From the NCBI GenBank assembly GCA_963798775.1, contig CAWCUK010000006.1, positions 62,001 to 126,000 on the forward strand: 64,000 nt of DNA, in the 5' to 3' direction. Source of the DNA: CAWCUK01 sp963798775. GTDB lineage: Bacteria; Bacteroidota; Ignavibacteria; Ignavibacteriales; Ignavibacteriaceae. Under the pieces are notes generated by a model that searched no databases, was not told where the DNA came from, and saw only the letters and a program-made list of their open reading frames with translations. A program made the translations under genes and the position numbers. This document shows, piece after piece, positions 35,349 through 44,229 of the stretch (its first letter is position 1; each line of letters opens with the position of its first letter).

Positions 35349-35754
35349 TAAGCCGCAAAGGGATACTGATTCGATGATAACGACTTGCTGTTTTTTCTTA
35401 GGGGGTCAATGCCGACAATGGTTTTTTCGTTTATAAAATGGCTTTTTGCTTCGAGAAAATTAGAGTTCTTTTGGGGGCATTATTATATTAGTTGTCCTCG
35501 AAATTATATTTTAATATAAAAGTCTTTGTAAAAAAAATATCTACTATAAGTATCTATAAAGAAATGCATCCAAAATAATCCGCTCCATTCCCATTTTATT
35601 CGAAAGTCATCGAAATGAAGAATATTATTAATAAAGAATAGAATCAATTAAAAATATATTTTTATAGTGTTTACTTATTCATCTGACGGAAACAGATAAT
35701 CACAACTTCTCTTCCTTTATAATCCAATCTTATTTTTTATGTTCTCTCTTTTTC
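35349..35754. other. Right flank of the integron-like island
   Basis: 406 bases beginning with the cassette-start-like TAAGCCGCAAAGG and otherwise AT-rich. I find no gene, no further attC-like site, and no copy of the tRNA-Ser 3' end that would mark a right attachment site. Confidence 0.4.
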
Positions 35755-36333
35755 CTATCTCACTTTCACCGGGAAAACTATATCAAACTCTGATGTACCT
35801 GAAGGACTTAAAGTTTTATCTCCTATATTGTAACGGCTAAGCACAATTTGCAATTTGCCCTCCGCTGCGCCAACAGCTTTAACCGCAAGTACAAATCGTG
35901 ATCCAAATGAAATCGGCGGATTATTAGTATCAATATTTTGTTTTGTAATCGTAATATAATCAACTAAATTTCCTTGAGGATAATAAAAATATTGATATGT
36001 ATTAGCCGCATTTTCTATTGTATCGGTTAATTCAACCGTCGGGGAATATCTCTCATCAAACAATTGAATATTACCTTCATAAGTTGCTCCTTGCCTAAGC
36101 ATTAAAGTATCAATCTCAGGAGCGTTTCCTCCCGGCCCGTCAATATCCTTATAAACAGCGTTTACAACATCCGCGGGATCAATCTCATCCGTAAGCACAA
36201 TTTTTATTGTAGTGATTGTTTTAGTTGTAGTATTATCCGGCGGGGCTGTTACATTTTTATCTTTACATCCGTTAATGTTTGCTAATGTCGTTAATCCTAA
36301 TAATAGAATAAAAATATTAATTCTGTTTTTCAT
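35755..36333 (-). CDS. Secreted lipoprotein of the Bacteroidota periplasmic-binding-fold-like family
   Basis: 192 residues with a signal peptide ending in a lipobox-like NGC (Cys near 23) and a Thr-rich linker. The rest is beta-rich: TTIKIVLTDEIDPADVVNAV, KDIDGPGGNAPEIDTLMLRQ, ATYEGNIQLFDERYSP, QYFYYPQG. This arrangement (DxDGxGGxxP followed by TxYxGxIxFxDE) is a recurring Bacteroidota lipoprotein type that is often encoded near TonB receptors; its ligand is unknown. Monocistronic, on the opposite strand to the following metabolic genes. Confidence 0.75.
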   Translation of the reverse strand: MKNRINIFILLLGLTTLANINGCKDKNVTAPPDNTTTKTITTIKIVLTDEIDPADVVNAVYKDIDGPGGNAPEIDTLMLRQGATYEGNIQLFDERYSPTVELTDTIENAANTYQYFYYPQGNLVDYITITKQNIDTNNPPISFGSRFVLAVKAVGAAEGKLQIVLSRYNIGDKTLSPSGTSEFDIVFPVKVR

Positions 36334-36617
36334 TTTTCACCTCATTTACTGTCCTTAAATACTTTATAAAAATGAGGGGAAGAAGTTATTATCAATAATC
36401 ACATAAAAACCTAGATGAGGCAGGGGACAAAAATATATATGTCGTTATTAATCGTTTAAAGTTTTAGATTTTTAACATGAATATTTAAAATCGAAAGATT
36501 TTTCTTAAAACACGATAACTTTAATAGAAAATTATTTCTGATTAGTACCCAAATTTATTGCTTGTCAAACGTGTATCTTTTAAATTTGAAATTCTAATTA
36601 CTCACAAAGAGGTACCA

Positions 36618-37787
36618 ATGCAAAAATTCAATGGCGTAGATTATTATAATATTGAGTCTCTACTTTCAGAAGAAGAAATTATGGTTAGAGATTCCGTAAG
36701 AGAATTTGTATCAGATGAAATTATACCGGTAATAGAAAAATATAATAGAGAAGGAAAATTCCCGACGCAGTTAATTCCTAAAATGGCTGAACTGGGATTA
36801 TTCGGAACTACTCTTCCGCAAAAATACGGTTGCGCAGAATTAAATAATGTTGCGTATGGTTTAGTAATGCAGGAATTAGAAAGGGGAGACAGCGGAATCA
36901 GAAGTTTTGTCTCGGTGCAAAGCGCGCTTGTAATGTATCCAATTTTTACTTTCGGAAGTGAAGAACAAAAAGATAAATGGCTTCCGGCTTTAGCCGCCGG
37001 TGAAAAAATAGGCTGTTTCGGTTTAACCGAGCCGGATTACGGTTCCAATCCCGGCGGAATGGTTACAAAGGCCGAAAAGGTTGACGGCGGTTATAGATTA
37101 AACGGCGCAAAGATGTGGATTACAAATGGAACTATTGCGGATGTTGCCGTTGTGTGGGCCAAACTTGACGGTGTTGTAAAAGGATTTTTAGTAGAAAAAG
37201 GAATGGAAGGATTTTCCGCTCCGGAAATGAAAGGGAAACATTCTTTAAGAGCTTCAGTTACTTCAGAATTAATTTTTGATAATGTTTTTATTCCTGATGA
37301 AAATTTACTGCCGAAAACCGAAGGCTTAAAGAACGCGTTAATGTGCTTAAATCAAGCTCGATACGGAATTGCCTGGGGTGTTGTCGGTTCTATGATGGCT
37401 TGTTACGATACCGCTTTAAATTACGCAAAGTCACGCGTACAATTCAGTAAACCAATTGCGGCTTATCAAATAACTCAAGAAAAGTTAGTTCATATACTTA
37501 CCGAAATTACTAAAGCCCAATTACTTAATCTTCAATTAGGAAGAATGAAGGATAAAAAAACTCTCAAGCATACTCATGTCTCTTTAGCGAAAAGAAATAA
37601 CTGTGAAAAAGCTTTGGAAAGTGCGAGAATTGCAAGAGAGATTTTAGGAGCGAACGGAATTCTGGATGAGTACCCGATAATGAGGCACGCGGCTAATTTA
37701 GAATCTGTTAAAACTTATGAAGGAACCCATGAAATGCATACTTTAATTTTGGGTGAAGATATTACAGGTTTTCCGGCATTTGATTAA
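36618..37787 (+). CDS. Acyl-CoA dehydrogenase, glutaryl-CoA dehydrogenase-like
   Basis: 389 residues from ATG 36618, which follows AAAGAGG; an upstream in-frame start at 36558 is less likely. Acyl-CoA dehydrogenase signatures are GCFGLTEPDYGSNPGGM (FAD/substrate loop), MWITNGTIADVAVVWAK, and the C-terminal catalytic base in VKTYEGTHEMHTLILGEDITG. The TYEGT glutamate and the SNPGGM loop are typical of the glutaryl-CoA dehydrogenase branch. The reaction is FAD-linked alpha,beta-dehydrogenation of an acyl-CoA, passing electrons to ETF. The exact substrate is uncertain. Confidence 0.92.
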   Translation: MQKFNGVDYYNIESLLSEEEIMVRDSVREFVSDEIIPVIEKYNREGKFPTQLIPKMAELGLFGTTLPQKYGCAELNNVAYGLVMQELERGDSGIRSFVSVQSALVMYPIFTFGSEEQKDKWLPALAAGEKIGCFGLTEPDYGSNPGGMVTKAEKVDGGYRLNGAKMWITNGTIADVAVVWAKLDGVVKGFLVEKGMEGFSAPEMKGKHSLRASVTSELIFDNVFIPDENLLPKTEGLKNALMCLNQARYGIAWGVVGSMMACYDTALNYAKSRVQFSKPIAAYQITQEKLVHILTEITKAQLLNLQLGRMKDKKTLKHTHVSLAKRNNCEKALESARIAREILGANGILDEYPIMRHAANLESVKTYEGTHEMHTLILGEDITGFPAFD

Positions 37788-37896
37788 ATAAAATTATGAA
37801 AGTTATTTAACGGTAAAAATAATATATGAGGAAAGATTTTTATAAAAGTTATTATTTTTATGGAAATCTCTTTTAAAGATTAACAGGATTATTTAT

Positions 37897-39360
37897 ATGA
37901 TAGCCAAAGTTATTCAAGAAGGTTTAACATTTGATGATGTTCTTTTAGTTCCGGGAAAATCATCTGTATTACCCAGAGAAGTGGATATTACCACTAATTT
38001 AACGAATGATATAAAACTGAATATTCCGATTTTATCCGCCGCTATGGATACGGTAACGGAATCAGCAATGGCTATTGCTATTGCGCGTGAGGGCGGAATA
38101 GGAATTCTTCATAAAAATATGTCAATTAAAGATCAAAGCGATGAAGTTGATAAAGTAAAAAGATCCGAAAGTGGTATGATAAGAAATCCTGTAACTCTAA
38201 CCGCGGATAAAACTATAGGAATTGCTATAGATATGATGAAAAAGTACAGCATTTCCGGAATTCCGATTATTGATGAAGCAGGAAAACTTGTCGGTATTTT
38301 AACAAACCGAGATCTCCGATTCGAATTCAACAAAAATCAAAAAGTACGCGAGTTGATGACAAAGGAAAATTTAATAACCGCCCCTTTGGGTACAACACTA
38401 GAAAAAGCCGAAAAAATTCTTCAGAAATATAAAATTGAAAAACTGCCGGTTGTTGATAAAAATGGAATACTTCAAGGTTTAATTACTTTTAAGGATATAC
38501 AGAAAAAGAAAAAGCATCCTTTTGCTTGTAAAGACGAACATGGCAGATTAAGAGTCGGAGCCGCGGTAGGTATTACTATTGATACCATGGATAGAATTGA
38601 AGCATTATCGAACGCGGGTGCTGATGTAATAGTTATAGATACAGCTCACGGACATTCCATGGGTGTAATAAAAACAATAAAAGAAGCTAGAAAGAAATTT
38701 AAAAACGAGCAACTAATAGCGGGAAATATCGGAACCTATGAAGCGGCGATTGATTTGATTGACTGCGGTGTTAACGCGATTAAAGTAGGAATCGGCCCCG
38801 GTTCGATTTGTACCACCAGAGTTGTGGCGGGCGTTGGAGTTCCGCAAATAACCGCAATTGCCGATGTGTACAGAGCCGCTAAAAGTAAAGGAGTTTCGAT
38901 AATTGCTGACGGAGGTATAAAACAGACAGGCGATGTTCCGAAAGCTATTGCCGCAGGCGCCGATTGTGTTATGATCGGCGGTTTATTTGCCGGTGTTGAA
39001 GAAAGTCCCGGTGAAAAAATACTTTTTGAAGGAAGAAGCTTCAAAATGTACAGAGGCATGGGTTCGTTATCTGCAATGAAACGAGGAAGTAAAGACAGAT
39101 ATTTTCAGGATGCTGAAGATGATATTGCCAAACTAGTTCCAGAAGGAGTTGAAGGACGTGTTCCTTATAAAGGCCCTTTGTCAGATACTGTTTATCAATT
39201 AATTGGCGGTTTAAGAGCTGCTATGGGTTATTGCGGAGTTAAAAATATAAAAGAGCTGCAGACTAAAACAAAATTTGTTAAAATTACTTTAGCCGGCTTA
39301 AAAGAAAGTCATCCTCATGATGTGATTATAACTAAAGAATCTCCAAATTATCATTCCTAA
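37897..39360 (+). CDS. guaB: Inosine-5'-monophosphate dehydrogenase
   Basis: 487 residues, the usual length. The (beta/alpha)8 barrel opens with EGLTFDDVLLVPGKS and contains two CBS domains at about 90-205, IAGNIGTYEA, the catalytic-Cys loop GPGSICTTRVVAGVGVPQ, ADGGIKQTGDVPKAIAAGAD and YRGMGSLSAM, plus the Arg flap near EGVEGRVPYKG. It oxidises IMP to XMP with NAD in guanine nucleotide synthesis. The downstream glycosyltransferase and purD lie on the same strand. Confidence 0.97.
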   Translation: MIAKVIQEGLTFDDVLLVPGKSSVLPREVDITTNLTNDIKLNIPILSAAMDTVTESAMAIAIAREGGIGILHKNMSIKDQSDEVDKVKRSESGMIRNPVTLTADKTIGIAIDMMKKYSISGIPIIDEAGKLVGILTNRDLRFEFNKNQKVRELMTKENLITAPLGTTLEKAEKILQKYKIEKLPVVDKNGILQGLITFKDIQKKKKHPFACKDEHGRLRVGAAVGITIDTMDRIEALSNAGADVIVIDTAHGHSMGVIKTIKEARKKFKNEQLIAGNIGTYEAAIDLIDCGVNAIKVGIGPGSICTTRVVAGVGVPQITAIADVYRAAKSKGVSIIADGGIKQTGDVPKAIAAGADCVMIGGLFAGVEESPGEKILFEGRSFKMYRGMGSLSAMKRGSKDRYFQDAEDDIAKLVPEGVEGRVPYKGPLSDTVYQLIGGLRAAMGYCGVKNIKELQTKTKFVKITLAGLKESHPHDVIITKESPNYHS

Positions 39361-39452
39361 TTGATATCTTGTATGCTTCTTTTTTATATTTTAAACCTAA
39401 AGGATGAAGAGAAATTTAATGTCGATACTGATTAATATGAATAAAGGGGTAG

Positions 39453-40739
39453 ATGTATAAAGTACTTGTAATTGCGTATTACTTCCCGCCTATGGGGTTA
39501 AGTGGAGTGCAGCGGACATTAAAGTTCGTAAAATATATGAAGAATTACAACTGGGAGCCTACTGTTATTACAACGGGTAATGTTGCTTATTTCGCGCATG
39601 ATAATTCACTTCTTAAAGAAAGTGAAGAAGCCGGAATAAGAGTAATTAGAACAGAAGGTAAAGATCCTAATTCAGTACTGGCAAAATTCGGTACTGTAAA
39701 AATTCCTGGCGAATTTGTCCGAAAACTTTTTAATAGGATAAGCCAGACTTTTTTTATTCCCGATAATAAAAAATCATGGTCAAAAAAAGCGTATACGGCC
39801 GGCGAAAAATTATTAGTGGCGGAAAAATATGATCTCATCTTCGTTACCGGGCCTCCGTTTTCGGCGTTTATAACCGCTTCTAAATTGAAGAAAAAATTTA
39901 ATCTTCCTTTGGTTGTTGATTACCGCGATATGTGGTACGACAGTTATCTAGCTTTTTACCCCACTCCGGTGCATAAATATTTAAATAAAAAATGGGAGTA
40001 TAATTCTTTAAAAGCCGCTGATAAAATAATAGTTACAAATCGAAAGATTAAAGAACGAATAATAAATACTTTTCAGTTTCTTACGTTTGAAGATCTTACA
40101 ATCATATCTCATGGTTATGATCCTGAAGATTTTGAGAATTCCGTCCCGATTCCTAAATCAACCAAAAAGATGATTTTAACTTATTCGGGTATTTTTTATG
40201 AACATAATACTCCGAAATATCTTTTTAAAGCGTTCAAAAAATTATCAATCGAAAGACCCGATATAACCTCTAATATCGAATTAAATTTTATCGGATTATT
40301 AGGTAAAGACAATAAAAAATTAATTAAAAAACTGAAGCTGGAAGAATACATTAAAGATTTTGGATATTTAAATCATTCCGACGCCGTTCAAAAAATTGTT
40401 TCAAGTGATGTATTGTGGATGATGCTCGGAAACTGGAAGTATAACGATTCAATTCTTCCGGGAAAGCTTTATGAATATTTTGGTTCACATAAAGCATTTA
40501 TTGCCTGTCTTCCTGAAGGCGCGGCGAGGATGGCGGCAAAAGAATATGGCGCCGCGTTTATAACTGACCCCGATAATATCGATCAAATTAAAGATACTAT
40601 TAAACAAGTTTATGAACTTTATACTAAAGATGAATTACCAAAAGCTAACGAAGAATTCGTTTCCAAACACAGAAGAGATTTTTTAACAGAACAATTAACC
40701 AAACAATTTCAATTTTTAATTAAGGAAGAAGTAGTATGA
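39453..40739 (+). CDS. Family 4-like glycosyltransferase
   Basis: 428 residues. The N-terminal Rossmann domain starts VLVIAYYFPPMGLSGVQRTLKF, a typical GT4 acceptor-side motif, followed by DLIFVTGPPFSAF and VVDYRDMWYDS. The second domain has LTYSGIFYEHNTPKYLFKAF and the donor region ILPGKLYEYFGSHKAFIAC with a Glu-rich end. It probably transfers a sugar in surface polysaccharide or glycolipid synthesis; the substrate is unknown. Its stop overlaps the purD start (ATGA), so the two genes are translationally coupled despite unrelated roles. Confidence 0.88.
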   Translation: MYKVLVIAYYFPPMGLSGVQRTLKFVKYMKNYNWEPTVITTGNVAYFAHDNSLLKESEEAGIRVIRTEGKDPNSVLAKFGTVKIPGEFVRKLFNRISQTFFIPDNKKSWSKKAYTAGEKLLVAEKYDLIFVTGPPFSAFITASKLKKKFNLPLVVDYRDMWYDSYLAFYPTPVHKYLNKKWEYNSLKAADKIIVTNRKIKERIINTFQFLTFEDLTIISHGYDPEDFENSVPIPKSTKKMILTYSGIFYEHNTPKYLFKAFKKLSIERPDITSNIELNFIGLLGKDNKKLIKKLKLEEYIKDFGYLNHSDAVQKIVSSDVLWMMLGNWKYNDSILPGKLYEYFGSHKAFIACLPEGAARMAAKEYGAAFITDPDNIDQIKDTIKQVYELYTKDELPKANEEFVSKHRRDFLTEQLTKQFQFLIKEEVV

Positions 40740-42007
40740 GGGTAGTTTTAATCGGTTCAGGCGGAAGAGAGCACGCCATTGCTTATAAAATAACCGAAAG
40801 TAAACTACTTGATGAGTTATTTATAATTCCCGGAAATCCCGGTACAAAATTACTCGGCGAAAATATAAATATAAATCCGGCTGATCATGAGAGTATACTG
40901 AAATTTTGTAAAGAAAATAAAATTGATCTGGCAGTAATCGGGCCTGAACAACCTTTAGTTGACGGTTTAGGCGATGTGTTAAGAAAAAATAATATTAAAG
41001 TATTCGGTCCGAATTCTAACGCTGCGGAAATAGAGGCTCACAAATCATTCTCAAAATTTTTGATGAAAAAATATTCTATTCCTACAGCGGAATATGAAGA
41101 ATTTACTTCATCGCAAATTGAAGAAGCAAAAGAATATTTAAAAAAGAATTCATACCCGATTGTAATAAAAGCCGACGGACTTGCTGCGGGCAAAGGTGTT
41201 TTAATTTGTTCTAATCTAATCGAAGCTGAAAAAGCTATTGATAATTTGTTTATTGATAAAATATTTGGGAAAGCCGGAGAGAAAATAATTATTGAAGAAT
41301 TTATGCGGGGAGAAGAAGCTTCAGTGTTTGCGATTACTGACGGGAATAATTTCATCTGTCTGCCGGCTGCTCAAGATCATAAAAGAGCGGGGGAGGGGGA
41401 TACAGGAAAGAATACGGGGGGAATGGGAGCATACGCACCCGCACCGATAATTACTGAAAAATTGCGAAAAGAGGTTGAAGAAAAAATTATTCGTCCTACT
41501 CTGGAAGGAATGAAAAATGAAGGCCGCGAGTTTTCCGGCTGTTTATACTGCGGAATAATGCTTACTGAATATGGTCCAAAAGTAGTTGAATTTAATTGCC
41601 GCTTCGGAGACCCTGAAACCCAAGTAGTATTACCGATTTTAAAAGGAGATTTCCTGCAGTTATTATATTCTGCCTCTGCCGGCAAACTAGATGCTTCCGC
41701 TGTAGTTTACGACGGCAGCGCCGCCGTATGTGTAGTTGCCGCTTCCAAAGGTTACCCAGATTCTTATGAAAAAGGTTACGCGATAGAAGGCTTAGATAAC
41801 GTTGATGAAGGAGTTATCGTTTTTCATGCGGGAACAAAAGTTAAAGATAAAACAATTATAACTAACGGCGGCAGAGTATTGAGTATAACCGCCGTTGTAT
41901 CTGATAACAATCTTAAACTCGCTAAACAGAATGCCTACAACGGTCTTTCCAAAATAAATTTCGAAGGTATTTATTATCGCAAAGATATAAGCGATAAAGC
42001 TCAATAG
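40736..42007 (+). CDS. purD: Phosphoribosylamine-glycine ligase (GAR synthetase)
   Basis: 423 residues with the GARS layout: GSGGREHAIAYKI at the N-terminus, the linker IGPEQPLVDGL, the ATP-grasp core PIVIKADGLAAGKGVLI, KIIIEEFMRGEEASVFA, GDTGKNTGGMGAYAPAP, and the metal-binding VVEFNCRFGDPETQVVLP, followed by the C-terminal domain. It joins glycine to phosphoribosylamine with ATP, the second step of de novo purine synthesis. With guaB nearby, two purine genes share this strand. The start overlaps the glycosyltransferase stop by four bases. Confidence 0.97.
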   Translation: MRVVLIGSGGREHAIAYKITESKLLDELFIIPGNPGTKLLGENININPADHESILKFCKENKIDLAVIGPEQPLVDGLGDVLRKNNIKVFGPNSNAAEIEAHKSFSKFLMKKYSIPTAEYEEFTSSQIEEAKEYLKKNSYPIVIKADGLAAGKGVLICSNLIEAEKAIDNLFIDKIFGKAGEKIIIEEFMRGEEASVFAITDGNNFICLPAAQDHKRAGEGDTGKNTGGMGAYAPAPIITEKLRKEVEEKIIRPTLEGMKNEGREFSGCLYCGIMLTEYGPKVVEFNCRFGDPETQVVLPILKGDFLQLLYSASAGKLDASAVVYDGSAAVCVVAASKGYPDSYEKGYAIEGLDNVDEGVIVFHAGTKVKDKTIITNGGRVLSITAVVSDNNLKLAKQNAYNGLSKINFEGIYYRKDISDKAQ

Positions 42008-42145
42008 TAAAAATTCCAGCCGTTCCGAAATAAACCGCTATTTATTTTAAACCATTTCTGTTTTTTTATTGCTTATAATAATATAATTTAATAAACTGCA
42101 AGGTACTTTTAAATACATACCTCATAAACTAAAACAAGGATCGAA

Positions 42146-44098
42146 ATGAAAAAAATATTTCTACCCGCACTTTTCATTTTTCTAAGCATATTTGCCTCTA
42201 ATAAAGCTTATGCTAATGTTTTCGCTTCCGGTGTTAAAATCTCGGATGTTTCGGTAACTGATTATAATTCTGCCGGAAACAGCTGGGATCAGAACTTTGC
42301 TGACGGAAGCGGCCTCAAAATATGGTTCGTAATAAATGAAGCCGGTGTAGGTAATCTTACTGCAACAGTTCTTATTAAAAATGGAGATACAGTAGTAAAA
42401 ACTCTTGCTGTTAGTTCACCTGCCGCTGGTGTAAATTATGTAGAGTGGGATGGGCTTGATGATTCAAACAATCCTGCTGCGGTCGGTTCATATTCTTTTG
42501 AAGTAACTGTAAGTGATCCTGTCGGCCATACTAATACTGACGAGCTTTGGATGTCCGGCGCAAATACAGGCGGTGGATCTGATTTTGACGGCGGCGGAAC
42601 ATTTGGTTACAGAGGCGACGCGGCTATTACTGATCAAACTTCTTTTGGGTTCGGTAATATTTATATAGCAAGAGGTTCTTCGGCATCGTTAAATGGTTTG
42701 TATGAATTAAGAGCTGACGGAGAATATGTTAAAAGAATTGGTACAGAAGGAATTACTTGGCCCGCCAGTATACCTAATGAGGTTGCCGTAGTAGGAGGAA
42801 AGATTTTTGCGCTAGGTGCCTACGGATATACAGGAGCCGGATTTTTCCGTGCTTTTACTCCGAATGATGTTTATACAGACAGCGGTTCTTTTCAAGCTGC
42901 AAGTGTAAGAGGATTTGCTATTCAAATGAAAGGAAATGATACCATCTTCTATACCGGCAGAACTGAAGGTACTGTAGGAATTGTTATGAAGGTTGGTGTT
43001 AACGGGGATACTTCTACTTTTGCCAATATGACTAATTTAATTTCCGGTTCCGGTTATATTAAATCCTTAGCTGTTGGTAATGACGGCAGAGTATACGCCG
43101 CGTATGGCAACTCTTCAGGCACCAGAAAAAAATTAGCTGTTTTTGATGCTAACGGAACTTTAGTTATCAATGATTCTTTGGATGCGCACGGTCTTTCTTC
43201 AACTTCTACTTTTCATTCCTTAGCTTATTATAACGGTGGTAAAAACGGAACACCAAAGCTTTATGCTCTAGTAAACGGAGGAACTTCTGCTGAATGGGGA
43301 TTTTATGAAGTTGATATTACTAATCCTTCAAGCTTAGATTTTACTCTATTATATTCACCTTCCGAAGGACAGGGAAGCGGTGCAACAAGTCAGCAAATAG
43401 CTACTGACGCCGCTGGTAATATTATTTGGTCTAACGGAAATACACAAGAACGGATTGTCGCGATTTCTCCTGCTGACGGTCCGAATACTTTCTCTACAGT
43501 TAATCCGACAGGTTATGACATTGAAATAACCACTATTTTGCCTGTTGAATTATCAAGCTTTACGTCTATTGTTTCCGGGAAAAATGTTGTGCTTCACTGG
43601 CAGACAGCTACCGAGACAAATAATAAAGGTTTCGAAGTTGAAAGAAAAATTAACAATGCATGGACTAAAATCGGCTTTGTAAACGGTGCAGGTACCACAA
43701 CCGAAAAACAATCATATTCTTATACTGACGGAAATGTTGCCGAGTCAGGCAAAATTTCTTACAGATTAAAACAAATTGATTTAGACGGTACTTTTGAATA
43801 CTCAAATGAAACTGAAGTTAATATTTTAACTCCGGATCAGTTTGAATTAAGCCAGAATTATCCGAATCCGTTTAATCCTACAACTAATATTAATTTTACT
43901 ATTCCAACTGATTCAAGAGTAAGATTAGAAATCTTTTCACTAACCGGTGAACTAGTTTCTACCTTGGTTAATGAACAAAAATCAGCGGGAACATATGATG
44001 TGAATTTCAATGCTTCTTCTTTAGCAAGCGGAACTTATATCTATAGATTAATTGCCGGAAATATTGTTTTATCTAAAAAAATGATTTTAATGAAATAA
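42146..44098 (+). CDS. T9SS-secreted protein with FlgD-like Ig and beta-propeller-like regions
   Basis: 650 residues. A signal peptide (MKKIFLPALFIFLSIFASN) precedes an FlgD-type Ig-like domain (LTATVLIKNGDTVVKTL then VEWDGLDDSNNP, about 50-135). A repeat-rich central region follows (SLAVGNDGRVYAAYG and similar strands) that looks like a beta-propeller or NHL-like domain. Residues about 470-570 form a fibronectin/Ig-like segment (LHWQTATETNNKGFEVERK). The C-terminal 90 residues carry the T9SS type A sorting tail: SQNYPNPFNPTTNINF ending in LSKKMILMK. The protein is predicted to be exported across the outer membrane. It is a paralogue of the gene at 44230. Confidence 0.87.
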   Translation: MKKIFLPALFIFLSIFASNKAYANVFASGVKISDVSVTDYNSAGNSWDQNFADGSGLKIWFVINEAGVGNLTATVLIKNGDTVVKTLAVSSPAAGVNYVEWDGLDDSNNPAAVGSYSFEVTVSDPVGHTNTDELWMSGANTGGGSDFDGGGTFGYRGDAAITDQTSFGFGNIYIARGSSASLNGLYELRADGEYVKRIGTEGITWPASIPNEVAVVGGKIFALGAYGYTGAGFFRAFTPNDVYTDSGSFQAASVRGFAIQMKGNDTIFYTGRTEGTVGIVMKVGVNGDTSTFANMTNLISGSGYIKSLAVGNDGRVYAAYGNSSGTRKKLAVFDANGTLVINDSLDAHGLSSTSTFHSLAYYNGGKNGTPKLYALVNGGTSAEWGFYEVDITNPSSLDFTLLYSPSEGQGSGATSQQIATDAAGNIIWSNGNTQERIVAISPADGPNTFSTVNPTGYDIEITTILPVELSSFTSIVSGKNVVLHWQTATETNNKGFEVERKINNAWTKIGFVNGAGTTTEKQSYSYTDGNVAESGKISYRLKQIDLDGTFEYSNETEVNILTPDQFELSQNYPNPFNPTTNINFTIPTDSRVRLEIFSLTGELVSTLVNEQKSAGTYDVNFNASSLASGTYIYRLIAGNIVLSKKMILMK

Positions 44099-44126
44099 AT
44101 TATTTCATCTGTAAATAAAAATTTTT

Positions 44127-44160
44127 CCCTGCGGAAAATTATCTTCCGCGGGGTTATTTA
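44127..44160 (+). terminator. Rho-independent terminator
   Basis: Stem CCCTGCGGAA / TTCCGCGGGG (10 bp, one T-G) with a 7-base loop, then TTATTTA. Confidence 0.72.
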
Positions 44161-44229
44161 TCTAATAACAAAAGAGGAGAGAGGTCAAATTTAGTTAACT
44201 AACCATTCTACAACTAAACGAGAGAAAAA

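Noticed and set aside
32100..35350. CRISPR array suggested by three similar repeats
   Set aside because: The repeats are about 58 bases, lie 0.7-1.7 kb or more apart and follow genes, with no spacers of uniform length; attC-like sites explain them.
35349..36400. Search for a second copy of the tRNA-Ser 3' end as a right attachment site
   Set aside because: No recognisable repeat of the tRNA end was found, so integration at the tRNA cannot be shown from this window.
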